Source: Brevundimonas naejangsanensis
GTDB lineage: Bacteria; Pseudomonadota; Alphaproteobacteria; Caulobacterales; Caulobacteraceae
Assembly (NCBI RefSeq): GCF_000635915.2
Contig: NZ_CP015614.1
Span: 603,501-667,500, forward strand
Reading direction: 5' to 3'
Length of the DNA: 64,000 nucleotides
Of this stretch, positions 17,435-26,211 are shown piece after piece (the stretch's first letter is position 1; every line of letters begins with the position of its first letter). Position numbers and translations under genes: made by a program. The notes beneath the pieces are model-generated. The model searched no databases. It worked only from the letters and a program-made list of their open reading frames with translations, and was not told where the DNA came from.

Positions 17435-18324
17435 GAGGGGGACTGCTCCTGCATGAGGGCGTTCGCGCCGATGATGTCCATCACGCCGGCCAGCGCCTCG
17501 TCCGTGATCGGGCCGCCGGCTTCCAGGGCGGCGCTCAGGCGCGGGTCGGCCAGGGCGGCGGCCGGATTGAGGGCGGCGGCCAGCAGCAACTGCGTATAGG
17601 CGCTCTTGGGGTGATAGAGGACCTCTGCGACCGGCCCCTGTTCGACCACCTGACCGCCTTCGATGACGCACACGTGGTCGGCCATGCGGCGAACGCTGCG
17701 CATGTCGTGCGAGACGAACAGCATGGCCAGATTCAGCCGATCCTTCAGCTCCAGCAGCAGGGCGGAGACCTTGTCCTGATTGGCGAAGTCCAGGGCCGAC
17801 AACGCCTCGTCGGCGATCAGCAGGCGCGGCTCCATCGACAGGGCGCGGGCGATGGCGACGCGCTGTTTCTGCCCGCCGGACAGGGCGGAGGGCCGCAGGT
17901 CCAGCAGGCGACGGTCCAGATGAACGAGGTCCATCAGTTCTTCGACCCGCCGCCGTCGCGCCGCGCCGTCCAGCCTGCCCACCACGATCAGCGGCTCTTC
18001 CAGCACGGTGCGGATCGACTGGCGCGGATTCAGGCTGGCGCCGGGGTCCTGAAAGACCATCTGGATGCCGTGCAGCATGGCCTTGGAGCGCTTGCCCAGG
18101 GGCGGCAGGGCGACGCCTTCGAACATGATCCTGCCTTCAGCGGGCGTCGCCAGGCCGGCGACGGCGCGCACCAGGGTCGACTTGCCCGATCCCGACTCGC
18201 CGACGATGGCCATGACCTGACCGGGCGCCAGGTCGAAACCGGCGCCGCGCAGAACGAAGCGGCGGTCACGTCCGCTGCCGTAAGCGACCCCCAGGTTCTG
18301 AATCGACAGAAGCGGCGCGGTCAT
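17431..18324 (-). CDS. ABC transporter ATP-binding protein, OppF/DppF type
   Basis: 297-residue ATPase. Walker A GESGSGKST lies at 42-50, the Q-loop in VFQDPGASLNP at ~90, the signature LSGGQKQR at 148-155 and Walker B LLIADEAL at ~168-175. The C-terminal oligopeptide-transporter extension is short. It couples ATP hydrolysis to import with the OppD-type partner encoded just upstream (4-base overlap). Confidence 0.92.
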   Translation of the reverse strand: MTAPLLSIQNLGVAYGSGRDRRFVLRGAGFDLAPGQVMAIVGESGSGKSTLVRAVAGLATPAEGRIMFEGVALPPLGKRSKAMLHGIQMVFQDPGASLNPRQSIRTVLEEPLIVVGRLDGAARRRRVEELMDLVHLDRRLLDLRPSALSGGQKQRVAIARALSMEPRLLIADEALSALDFANQDKVSALLLELKDRLNLAMLFVSHDMRSVRRMADHVCVIEGGQVVEQGPVAEVLYHPKSAYTQLLLAAALNPAAALADPRLSAALEAGGPITDEALAGVMDIIGANALMQEQSPS

Positions 18325-19130
18325 GCCCGTCTCCCCAGGTGAGCGGCGTCCCGCAGGCTGCGGGTGAAGGGATGCCGGGGCTCGTACAGCACCTGCGTCG
18401 TGGGACCTTCCTCGACGATCTCGCCTTCCAGCATGACGGCGATACGGTCGCAGACAGCGCCGGCGGCTGCGATGTCGTGGGTGATCATCAGGGCGGCGGC
18501 CTGCTGGGCCTGACGCCGCAGCAGGGCCAGAATCTGTAACTGGACCGTCGGGTCCAGCGCCGTGGTCGGCTCGTCGGCCAGGATCAGCGCGGGCTGATTG
18601 ATTAGCGCCAGGCCGATCATGGCGCGCTGGCGTTGCCCGCCCGACAACTGGTGCGGGAAGGCGTCGACGCAGGCGTCGGCTCCCGGCAGGCGCATCGCTC
18701 GCAGGGTTTCGACGGCCAGGGCGCGGGCGGCCGCCTTGTCGAGGCCGCGATGGCGACGCGCCGATTCGATCAGAATGGAGCCGACCGTCTTCACCGGGTT
18801 GAACGAGGACAGGGGGTCCTGGAACACCATGCCGATGCGGCCGCCGCGCACGGCGCGCCAGTCCGCCTCGGCCAGATTGTCGATGCGGCGGCCTTCCAGA
18901 TGAATCTCGCCGCCCGCAACGCGCACGCCCGGCGGAACCAGGCCGCCGACGGCGAAGCAGGTCAAGGTCTTGCCCGACCCCGACTGGCCGACCAGGCCGA
19001 CGATCTCGCCGCGGCGGATCGTCAGGTCGAGGTTGGGGATCAACACGCGGCGGTCGGCGACGGTCTCCAACCTCAGCTTGCGGATATCCAGCACCATTTC
19101 GTGCGCCGTATTCAGCTCAGCAACGCTCAT
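18321..19130 (-). CDS. ABC transporter ATP-binding protein, OppD/DppD type
   Basis: 269-residue ATPase with Walker A GQSGSGKT, signature LSGGQRQRAM, Walker B LILADEPTTALD and a switch histidine in MITHDIAAAG. The start at 19130 overlaps the upstream permease stop (ATGA); a longer upstream reading lacks family similarity. It forms a heterodimer with the OppF-type protein that follows. Confidence 0.92.
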   Translation of the reverse strand: MSVAELNTAHEMVLDIRKLRLETVADRRVLIPNLDLTIRRGEIVGLVGQSGSGKTLTCFAVGGLVPPGVRVAGGEIHLEGRRIDNLAEADWRAVRGGRIGMVFQDPLSSFNPVKTVGSILIESARRHRGLDKAAARALAVETLRAMRLPGADACVDAFPHQLSGGQRQRAMIGLALINQPALILADEPTTALDPTVQLQILALLRRQAQQAAALMITHDIAAAGAVCDRIAVMLEGEIVEEGPTTQVLYEPRHPFTRSLRDAAHLGRRA

Positions 19131-19933
19131 CGGGTCAGGTTCCGCAGGTGCTGGCCCACGCTGTGGGCGGCCACGATGATGATGACCATGGCGAAGGCCG
19201 GGCCCAGCGTCAGCCACGGAGCCTGAAGCATGAAGGCGCGCCCTTCGCTCAGCATGGCGCCCCAGGTCGCGGCCCCCAGCGGTGCGCCGATGCCCAGGAA
19301 GGACAGGGCGCTTTCAGCCACAATCATCTCGGCGAAGTGGAAGACCACCAGCACCGACAGCGTCGGGACGAGGGCCGGCAGAACGTGGTGGGCGTAAAGA
19401 CGCGCGACGCCCATGCCGGTCATTTCGGCGGCCTGGACGTATTCACGCTGAAACAGGCTGCTGGCCTCGGCGTAGACGACGCGGGAGAAGACCGGCCAGG
19501 TCACCAGGCCGAGCGTCAGCGTGACCGCCCAGAAGCCGCTGTCGCCCAGCAGGGCGATCACCGTCACCGCCATGACGAAGGACGGAAAGGACTGGGTGAA
19601 GGTGGTCAGCAGCTTCAGGGCGCCGCCCAGCCAGGCGCCCTTGTGCGCCGCCGCCAGGCCGAAGGTCGTGCCGATGCTGAAGGCGATCAGGGTAGCGCAC
19701 AGGGCCGATCCTACCGACCAGCGCATTCCGTTCAGCAGACGCGCCAGCACGTCGCGCCCCAGTTCGTCCGTTCCCAACAGATGGCCCGGCGCCAGCGGGG
19801 CGGCCAGACGTATCGACAGGTCGATGGCGCGGTGGTCATGGCCGGACAGGGCGTCGCCGAAGATCATGACGGCGAGGCAGAACAGGCCCACCACGCCGGC
19901 GCCGACAATGGCGGGGGACAGGCTGCGGCTCAT
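19127..19933 (-). CDS. ABC transporter permease, DppC type
   Basis: 268-residue inner-membrane permease with about six helices. The early extracytoplasmic segment LAPGHLLGTDELGRDVLARLLNGMRWS is the DppC/OppC hallmark. The ATPase-coupling EAA-like loop reads YVQAAEMTGMGVARLYAHHVLPALVP. It overlaps the DppB-type gene by 4 bases. Confidence 0.92.
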   Translation of the reverse strand: MSRSLSPAIVGAGVVGLFCLAVMIFGDALSGHDHRAIDLSIRLAAPLAPGHLLGTDELGRDVLARLLNGMRWSVGSALCATLIAFSIGTTFGLAAAHKGAWLGGALKLLTTFTQSFPSFVMAVTVIALLGDSGFWAVTLTLGLVTWPVFSRVVYAEASSLFQREYVQAAEMTGMGVARLYAHHVLPALVPTLSVLVVFHFAEMIVAESALSFLGIGAPLGAATWGAMLSEGRAFMLQAPWLTLGPAFAMVIIIVAAHSVGQHLRNLTR

Positions 19934-20868
19934 GATGCAGCCCTCGCGCGGCTGCGGATGCGCGGGTCCAGCAGGGCCTGCACCGCCTCGGTGACGGCGT
20001 TGCTGAGGAAGACGCTGACCACCATGACGAAGACCACGGCCTGCACCACGGGGAAGTCCAGGTTCAGCGTGGACTGCACCAGCAGCCAGCCGATGCCGGG
20101 CCAGGCGAAGATGGTCTCGATGACCACCAGCCCCGTCAGCATGAAGGCCAGTTCAGCCCCGATCAGGGCGACGGCGCCCAGCAGGGCGTTGGGCAGGACA
20201 TGGCGCCACAGGATCTGGTTCTCGGACGCCCCGGTCGAGCGCGCGGTGCGCACGAAGTCGGCGGCCAGGGCGGCATGAGTGTTGGCCTCGACCACGCGGA
20301 TCAGCTTGGGGGCCAGGAAGGAGACGACCGAGATCACCGGCAGCACCCAGGTCGCCGGTCCGCCGTAACCGATCGAGGGCAGCCATTCGAGCCCGGCGGC
20401 GAACAGGTTGATCAACAGCAGGGCGATGACGAAACCGGGAAATCCCTGCATCACCGTCAGCACGCCGCGCACCGCACGACGCGCCGCCCCGGTGCGCTTC
20501 TGCCCCAGCCAGGCGCCCAGCGGCAGCGAGATCAGCAGGTTCAGACTCAGCGCCATGGCGGCCAGGAACAGGGTGGCGGGCAGGGAGGCCAGGACCTTGC
20601 CCAGAGCCGGGCTTCCATCGGTCAGCGACTTGCCGAAGTCGCCCTGGAGCAGACGCAGCATGGTCTGGCCGTACTGGACGATCAGGCTCCTGTCGAAGCC
20701 GTATTCGACGCGGATCGCCTCGATCTGAGCCGGAGAGGCGCCTTCGCCCGCAATGACCAGGGCCGGGTCGCCGGTCAGCCGCAGCAGGAAGAACAGCACT
20801 GTCATTGCGGCGATCAGGACAAAGGCGAAGTCCCTCAAGCCGCCAAGCATACGAGAAGAGGAAAACAT
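19930..20868 (-). CDS. ABC transporter permease, DppB type
   Basis: 312-residue permease and first gene of the operon (permease, permease, ATPase, ATPase, binding protein, flavoprotein). The N-terminal helix is followed by GDPALVIAGEGASPAQIEAIRVEYGFDRS by position ~32-60, a DppB/OppB feature. The coupling loop is FVRTARSTGASENQILWRHVLPNA. The end has the usual DPRIRSR. A weak GTATC-N6-AAGAC element lies about 84 bases upstream of the start, resembling operators found at other units of this island. Confidence 0.92.
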   Translation of the reverse strand: MFSSSRMLGGLRDFAFVLIAAMTVLFFLLRLTGDPALVIAGEGASPAQIEAIRVEYGFDRSLIVQYGQTMLRLLQGDFGKSLTDGSPALGKVLASLPATLFLAAMALSLNLLISLPLGAWLGQKRTGAARRAVRGVLTVMQGFPGFVIALLLINLFAAGLEWLPSIGYGGPATWVLPVISVVSFLAPKLIRVVEANTHAALAADFVRTARSTGASENQILWRHVLPNALLGAVALIGAELAFMLTGLVVIETIFAWPGIGWLLVQSTLNLDFPVVQAVVFVMVVSVFLSNAVTEAVQALLDPRIRSRARAAS

Positions 20869-20951
20869 CAGGGGCGGCGGCTCGCTTTGCTGCGGGCCGA
20901 AACGCTCGGTAGAGGCTTGGGCATGTCCTGAACGGTCTCCGCCGCAGAGTC

Positions 20952-20967
20952 GTATCTAAGTTAAGAC
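20952..20967. promoter_or_regulatory. Weak class 1 palindrome upstream of the ABC operon
   Basis: GTATC, six bases, AAGAC. It fits the GTATY-N6-RATAC pattern of 32293, 32451, 35000 and 38564 in spacing, but each half has one mismatch to the best site and the two arms agree at only 3 of 5 positions. Confidence 0.35.
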
Positions 20968-21005
20968 ATCATCCTTAGGGTAAGCGAAGCGCCTGTCAAC
21001 GGCGC

Positions 21006-22211
21006 TCAATCGCCGGACATGAGATCGCTCAGCACATCTTCCGTATCCTGCCCCAGCTTCGGCGGCGGGGCGTCGTATCGCACCGGCGTCTTCGACAGGC
21101 GGATGGGCGAGGCGACGGTGCGGATCGGACCGGCCAGGTCGGCCCGGGTCTGTTCGACCATGAGGCCGCGATGGATCGCCTGAGGCTCGGCGAACACCTG
21201 ATCGATGGTGTTGACGGGCCCGCAGGGCACGCCCGCCGCCTCCAGCGCCTGCATCAGCCCCTGCATGGTGAAGCCCGCCGTCTTCGCCGCGATCAGCGGC
21301 CCCAGCGCCTCGCGCTCGGCGACCCGCAGGGCGTTGGTGGCGAACCGATCTTCGACCTCCAGCCCCAGGGCGCCGCACAGGGCGCGGAACTGGCCGTCGT
21401 TGCCCACGGCGATGATCACCATCCCGTCAGAGCAGGCGAAGGGCTGATAGGGGGCCAGATTGGGGTGGGCGTTGCCCATCCGCGTCGGCGCGGCGCCGGA
21501 CACGAAGTAGTTGGTCGCCTGATTGGCCAGCATGGCGGCCTGAACGTCGAACAGGGCGATGTCGACGTGTTGCCCCTCGCCGGTCGCGCGGGCGTGCCAC
21601 AGGGCGGCAAGGATAGCGTTGGAGGCGTAAAGGCCGGTGAACAGGTCCACGACCGCCACCCCGACCTTCATCGGCTCGGCGCCCGGCGCGCCGTCGGGCT
21701 GGCCGGTGATGGACATCAGCCCGCCCATGGCCTGGATCATGTAGTCGTAGCCCGCCCGAGGCGCGTCCGGCCCGTCCTGTCCGAAGCCGGTGATCGAGCA
21801 GTAGACCAGCCTCGGATTGATCGCCGCCAGCGAGGCGTAGTCGAGGCCGTATTTCTTCAGCCCGCCGGTCTTGAAGTTCTCGACCACCACGTCGCAGGTC
21901 GCGGCCAGACGGCGCACGGCCTCGGCGCCCTCCGGACGGGCGATGTCCAGCGCGACCGACTTCTTGCCCCGGTTGGCGCACAGGAAATAGGCGGCGTCGC
22001 CGGGCGCGCCGTCGGCCGTGGTGGTGAAGGGCGGGCCCCAGTGGCGGGTATCGTCGCCGGCGCCCGGCCGCTCGATCTTGATGACCTCGGCCCCCAGATC
22101 GGCCAGGGTCTGCGTCGCCCACGGCCCCGCCAGCACCCGCGACAGGTCCAGAACCCGCACGCCGTGAAGCGGGCCGCAGGCTGTCTCGTAAATCGCGGGG
22201 CTGGGGGTCAT
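21006..22211 (-). CDS. Family III CoA-transferase (CaiB/BaiF type)
   Basis: 401-residue enzyme moving CoA between carboxylic acids. Family features are LHGVRVLDLSRVLAGPWATQ, LGAEVIKIERPGAGDDTR, CANRGKKSVALD, VVENFKTGGLKKYGLDY and GYDYMIQAMGGLMSITG, which should hold the catalytic aspartate. The start at 22211 has an AGGAGA site six bases away. It lies 14 bases after gcdH, so the pair probably activates a dicarboxylic acid to its CoA ester and then dehydrogenates it. The CoA donor and substrate are unknown; glutarate or a substituted succinate are plausible. Confidence 0.9.
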   Translation of the reverse strand: MTPSPAIYETACGPLHGVRVLDLSRVLAGPWATQTLADLGAEVIKIERPGAGDDTRHWGPPFTTTADGAPGDAAYFLCANRGKKSVALDIARPEGAEAVRRLAATCDVVVENFKTGGLKKYGLDYASLAAINPRLVYCSITGFGQDGPDAPRAGYDYMIQAMGGLMSITGQPDGAPGAEPMKVGVAVVDLFTGLYASNAILAALWHARATGEGQHVDIALFDVQAAMLANQATNYFVSGAAPTRMGNAHPNLAPYQPFACSDGMVIIAVGNDGQFRALCGALGLEVEDRFATNALRVAEREALGPLIAAKTAGFTMQGLMQALEAAGVPCGPVNTIDQVFAEPQAIHRGLMVEQTRADLAGPIRTVASPIRLSKTPVRYDAPPPKLGQDTEDVLSDLMSGD

Positions 22212-22224
22212 GACAGTCTCCTGA

Positions 22225-23430
22225 TCAGAAAGCGGCTTCGCCGGTGATGGCGCGGCCCAGGATGAGGGCGTGGACGTCGTGGGCGCCCTCATAGGTGTTG
22301 ACGGTTTCCAGGTTCATGGCGTGGCGCATGACGTGCAGTTCGCCGGTGATCCCGGCGCCGCCGTGCATGTCGCGGGCCTCGCGCGCCACGGCCAGGGCCT
22401 TGCCGCAGTTGTTGCGCTTCATCAGGCTGATGGCCTCCGGAACCCAGGCGCCCGTGTCCAGCAGGCGGCCCAAGGCATAAGCGCCCTCGAAGCCGAGGAA
22501 GATCTCGGTCTGCATGTCGGCCAGCTTCTTCTGCACCAGCTGCCGCGCCGACAGCGGGCGACCGAACAGGGTGCGCTCGGCCACATAGTCGCGGCTGGCG
22601 TGGAAGCAGAACTCGGCGGCGCCCATCGCGCCCCAGGCGATGCCGAAACGCGCCTTGTTCAGGCAGGAGAACGGCCCGCGCAGACCCTGCACGCCCGGCA
22701 GGATATTGGCTTCCGGCACGAAGACGTCGTTCAGGCCGATGTCGCCGGTGATCGAGGCGCGCAAGGACAGCTTGTCGCCGATCTTGCCCGTGGTGAAGCC
22801 GTCGAAATCGCGCTCGACGATGAAGCCCCTGATGGTCCCATCCAGCTTGGCCCAGACGATGGCCAGGTCGCTGATGGGCGAGTTGGTGATCCAGTATTTG
22901 CCGCCGTTCAGGCGATAGCCGCCGTCGACCGCGACCGCCGTGGTCTTCATTGAGGCCGGGTCCGACCCGCCGTCGGCCTCGGTCAGGCCGAAGCAGCCGA
23001 CCAGTTCGCCCGCCGCCATCTTGGGCAGGAACTTGGCCTTCTGCTCGTCCGAGCCGAAGGCGTAGATCGGATACATGGCCAGCGACGACTGCACGCTCAT
23101 GGCCGAGCGGTAGCCGCTGTCGATCGCCTCGACCTCGCGCGCGATCAGACCATAGGCGACGTGCGACGCTTCGGAGCCGCCGTATTGCTCGGGCAGCATG
23201 GCGCCCAGGAAGCCCATCTCGCCCATCTCGGTCATGATGGCGCGATCGAAGACCTCGTCGCGGAAGGCGGCGACGACGCGCGGCAGCAGGGCCTCGCGCG
23301 CATAGGACCGGGCGGCGTCCTGCACCATCCGCTCTTCGTCGGTCAGACGCCCCGTCAGGTCGAAGGGATCATCCCAGCGGAACGTCTGGCCCGAGGGTTG
23401 TGGGGCGGAAGAAGCGGCGGGGTTCGACAT
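22225..23430 (-). CDS. gcdH: Glutaryl-CoA dehydrogenase-like acyl-CoA dehydrogenase
   Basis: 401-residue FAD enzyme. Sequence blocks are those of glutaryl-CoA dehydrogenases: [22 protein letters not shown], where the Arg/Ser contact the distal carboxylate, [18 protein letters not shown], and [20 protein letters not shown] with the catalytic glutamate. It normally makes crotonyl-CoA from glutaryl-CoA with decarboxylation. Because it sits in a specialised operon it may use a branched or substituted dicarboxylyl-CoA. It is divergent from the hydratase/lyase operon, with a perfect palindrome between them. Confidence 0.88.
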   Translation of the reverse strand: MSNPAASSAPQPSGQTFRWDDPFDLTGRLTDEERMVQDAARSYAREALLPRVVAAFRDEVFDRAIMTEMGEMGFLGAMLPEQYGGSEASHVAYGLIAREVEAIDSGYRSAMSVQSSLAMYPIYAFGSDEQKAKFLPKMAAGELVGCFGLTEADGGSDPASMKTTAVAVDGGYRLNGGKYWITNSPISDLAIVWAKLDGTIRGFIVERDFDGFTTGKIGDKLSLRASITGDIGLNDVFVPEANILPGVQGLRGPFSCLNKARFGIAWGAMGAAEFCFHASRDYVAERTLFGRPLSARQLVQKKLADMQTEIFLGFEGAYALGRLLDTGAWVPEAISLMKRNNCGKALAVAREARDMHGGAGITGELHVMRHAMNLETVNTYEGAHDVHALILGRAITGEAAF

Positions 23431-23491
23431 GATGAGCGTTCCTGACGGACTGGAAGGTGCGGGAAGGCGCTTGCCAAGGCTGCGCGTTTAG

Positions 23492-23511
23492 ATGATATAA
23501 AACTATATCAT
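23492..23511. promoter_or_regulatory. Perfect 8-base inverted repeat between gcdH and the hydratase operon (class 2)
   Basis: ATGATATA, four bases (AAAC), TATATCAT. It lies 62 bases before gcdH and 45 bases before the aconitase-family gene, so one bound dimer could control both. It is very AT-rich against the GC-rich background. A related element with the same spacing is at 28897. Confidence 0.75.
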
Positions 23512-23555
23512 TTGATCCAGCAATGCCCTTGTGCGGCGCATCATCGGGAGAAGGC

Positions 23556-24842
23556 ATGGGTCGGGGCTCCACGCTCGTTGAAAAGATCATCGCCCGGGCG
23601 GCCGGCGTGGACCGGGTTGCGCCCGGCCAACTGGTGACGGCTCAGGTCGATCTGGCCTTTGCGCACGACAGTTCGGGGCCGCGTCGCTGGGCGCCGATGC
23701 TGCGCGAACTGGGCGTGGGGCTGTGGGATCCGCACAAGGTCGCCATCGTCTCTGACCATTATGTCCCGGCGGTGGACGCTGAATCCGCGCGCATCCTGAA
23801 GCTGGCGCGAGAGTTTGCGGCCGAACATCAGGTCGGCGCCTTCTTCGACATGGTGGGAATCTGCCATCTGGTCCTGCCCGAGCACGGGCTGATCCGGCCG
23901 GGCGCCTTCGTGGCGGGGGGCGACAGTCACTCGCCGACGGCGGGGGCCTTCGGCGCCTATGCAGCAGGCTATGGCGCCACCGACATGGCCGCCATCGTCG
24001 CCACCGGCGAAACCTGGCTGGCGGTGCCCGAGACGATCCGCGTCGAGTGGTCGGGCCGGTTCGGCGCAGGCGTTGCGGCCAAGGACATCATGCTGTTCCT
24101 GTGCCGCGAACTGGGCATGGACAACGCCTTCAAGGCCATTGAATACGGCGGCGACACGGTCGAGGGCCTGTCGATGGCCGAGCGCATGGTCCTGTGCAAC
24201 ATGGCCGCCGAACTGGGCTGCGAAGCCGGGGTCGTGGCGCCGGACCGGACCACCTTCGACTATCTGCGCGCGGCCGGGCGTCCGGTCGAGGATGAGGCGG
24301 CGGCTCTGGCGCTGGCGTCGGACCGCGATGCCGCCTACGCCGCCGTTCATCGCTTCAATGCGGCGACGCTGCAGCCCCAGATTGCCGCGCCGCATGATCC
24401 GTCGCGCACTCAGGACGTGACCGAACACGCCGGGATCAAGGTGGATCAGTGCTATATCGGCGCCTGCGTCGGGGCCAAGATCGAAGACCTTCGCATGGCC
24501 GCCGCCGTGTTGAAGGGCCGCAAGGTGTCGCCGGATACTCGCCTGCTGATCGCTCCGGCGTCTCAGAAAACCACGACGACAGCGACGCAGGACGGCACCT
24601 TGCAGACGCTGATGGAGGCGGGCGCGGTCCTGCTGCCCTCCGGCTGCGGCGCCTGTGCTGGCTATGGCGCCGGGGTGCTGGCGGACGGCGAGGTCTGCAT
24701 CTCTTCGACCAACCGCAACTTCAAGGGGCGCATGGGGTCCAAGGAGGCGCAGGTCTATCTCGGCTCGCCCTATTCCGTGGCCGCCGCTGCCGTTGCAGGC
24801 CGCATCGCCGATCCGCGTCAGTTCCTGGGAGAGGCGGCATGA
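23556..24842 (+). CDS. Aconitase-family hydro-lyase, large subunit (LeuC/DmdA-like)
   Basis: 428-residue [4Fe-4S] dehydratase subunit. Conserved blocks include VEKIIARAAG, SDHYVPA, GDSHSPTAGAFGAYAAGYGATDMA, and the cluster cysteines in YIGACVG and SGCGACAG, followed by STNRNFKGRMGS. The usual SCTNGR around the first cysteine is ACVGAK here, so it is not standard isopropylmalate dehydratase. The start at 23556 has GGGAG five to seven bases upstream. Its stop overlaps the small subunit (ATGA), and a lyase gene follows. It likely hydrates a substituted maleate to a malate. Confidence 0.87.
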   Translation: MGRGSTLVEKIIARAAGVDRVAPGQLVTAQVDLAFAHDSSGPRRWAPMLRELGVGLWDPHKVAIVSDHYVPAVDAESARILKLAREFAAEHQVGAFFDMVGICHLVLPEHGLIRPGAFVAGGDSHSPTAGAFGAYAAGYGATDMAAIVATGETWLAVPETIRVEWSGRFGAGVAAKDIMLFLCRELGMDNAFKAIEYGGDTVEGLSMAERMVLCNMAAELGCEAGVVAPDRTTFDYLRAAGRPVEDEAAALALASDRDAAYAAVHRFNAATLQPQIAAPHDPSRTQDVTEHAGIKVDQCYIGACVGAKIEDLRMAAAVLKGRKVSPDTRLLIAPASQKTTTTATQDGTLQTLMEAGAVLLPSGCGACAGYGAGVLADGEVCISSTNRNFKGRMGSKEAQVYLGSPYSVAAAAVAGRIADPRQFLGEAA

Positions 24843-25327
24843 GCGGTCGGGCCTTCGTCTTCGGCGACAATATCGACACCGACGTCATGGCGCCGGGGAC
24901 GCTGATGAAGCTGCCGCCCGAGGAACTGGCGCAGCATTGTCTGGCCGCAGTCGATCCTGACTTCGCCCGCACGGTTGCCAAGGGCGACTTCGTCGTCGGC
25001 GGTCGCAGCTTCGGCATCGGCTCGTCGCGCGAGCAGGCGGCGGTGTCGTTGGGCCTGCTGGGCGTGCGCGCCGTGATCGCGCGCTCTTTCGCCCGCATCT
25101 TCTGGCGCAATGCGATCAATCTGGGGGTGCCCTGCATCACCCTTGAGCAGGCGGGCGAGATTTCCGCAGGCGACCGGCTGGAGGTCGATCTGGCGGCCGG
25201 GCGTCTGACGAATCTGACGACGGGGCAGGGTTATGATTTCACGCCCCTGCCGCCGCACCTTATGGCCATGATGGATGACGGGGGGCTGATGCCGCACCTG
25301 AAGAAGAAGCTGGCGGGCGCCGCATGA
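24839..25327 (+). CDS. Aconitase-family hydro-lyase, small subunit (LeuD/DmdB-like)
   Basis: 162-residue swivelling-domain subunit. FGDNIDTDVMAPGTLM matches the DNIDTD block and VVGGRSFGIGSSREQAAVSL the GSSREHA block of LeuD/DmdB proteins. It contributes substrate-binding residues to the large subunit. Overlaps on both sides (4 bases each) place it in a tight large/small/lyase operon. Confidence 0.9.
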   Translation: MSGRAFVFGDNIDTDVMAPGTLMKLPPEELAQHCLAAVDPDFARTVAKGDFVVGGRSFGIGSSREQAAVSLGLLGVRAVIARSFARIFWRNAINLGVPCITLEQAGEISAGDRLEVDLAAGRLTNLTTGQGYDFTPLPPHLMAMMDDGGLMPHLKKKLAGAA

Positions 25328-26211
25328 GCGAGCGTCTGAACCTGCGTCGCCGGCTCAAGCAGTCCCCCGCCCTTCTGGCACCGGGATGCTATGACGCCCT
25401 GTCCGGCCTGCTGATCCAGCAGGCGGGATTCGAGGCGGCCTATCTGTCGGGCGCCTCGGTCGCCTATACCCAGCTGGGGCGGCCGGATATCGGCCTGGTC
25501 AGTCTGGATCACGTCGTTGACGTGGCGGCGCGCATCACCGAGCGGATCGACATTCCCCTGATCGTCGACGCGGATACCGGCTTCGGCAACGCCCTGAACA
25601 TGGGCCGCACGGTGCGGCTGTTCGAGCGAGCGGGCGCCCGCGCGATCCAGATCGAGGACCAGACCTTTCCCAAGCGGTGCGGCCATCTGCGCGGCAAGGG
25701 CGTGATTTCAGCGCAGGAGATGGCGGGCAAGGTCCGCGCCGCCGTCGATGCGCGCCACGACGACGACACCCTGATCATCGCCCGCACCGACGCCATCGCG
25801 GTCGAAGGCTTTGAAGCGGCGATGGATCGCGCCGAACTGTTCCTGGAGGCCGGGGCCGACGTCCTGTTCGTCGAGGCGCCGCGCGATCTGGAGCAGATGC
25901 GGGCGGTGGCCGAACGCTTCGCCGCCCGCGTTCCCCTGCTGGCCAATATGGTCGAGGGCGGAGACACGCCGCTAAGCTCGGCGGACAGCCTGTCCGAGTT
26001 GGGCTATCGCCTTGTCATTGCGCCGGGCGCGATTGTGCGGGCCGTCATTCCGGCTGTCGAAGCCTTCCTGTCGGTGCTGAAGCGCGACGGCGGCACGGCG
26101 GCGCACCGCGCGCACATGACCGACCTGATGGGGGTCAACGCCCGCATCGGTCTGGATGAGATGATGGCTCTGGGACAGCGATACGAAGCGCAGGAAGAGG
26201 AGAAGGCATGA
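25324..26211 (+). CDS. Isocitrate lyase/PEP mutase superfamily lyase (dimethylmalate/methylisocitrate lyase-like)
   Basis: 295-residue TIM-barrel enzyme. Visible motifs are the Mg-binding DADTGFG at 82-88, QIEDQTFPKRCGH at ~109-121 including the KRCGH catalytic loop, and IIARTDA. The family cleaves a 2-hydroxy-dicarboxylate into pyruvate or another oxoacid plus a carboxylate. The neighbouring hydratase could supply a substituted malate. Hydratase plus lyase of this kind is known from dimethylmaleate breakdown in nicotinate fermentation; the exact substrate here is inferred. Confidence 0.87.
   Translation: MSERLNLRRRLKQSPALLAPGCYDALSGLLIQQAGFEAAYLSGASVAYTQLGRPDIGLVSLDHVVDVAARITERIDIPLIVDADTGFGNALNMGRTVRLFERAGARAIQIEDQTFPKRCGHLRGKGVISAQEMAGKVRAAVDARHDDDTLIIARTDAIAVEGFEAAMDRAELFLEAGADVLFVEAPRDLEQMRAVAERFAARVPLLANMVEGGDTPLSSADSLSELGYRLVIAPGAIVRAVIPAVEAFLSVLKRDGGTAAHRAHMTDLMGVNARIGLDEMMALGQRYEAQEEEKA

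Noticed and set aside
19148-20278. 376-codon plus-strand frame opposite the permeases
   Set aside because: His/Gln/Arg-rich antisense artefact of membrane-protein codons.
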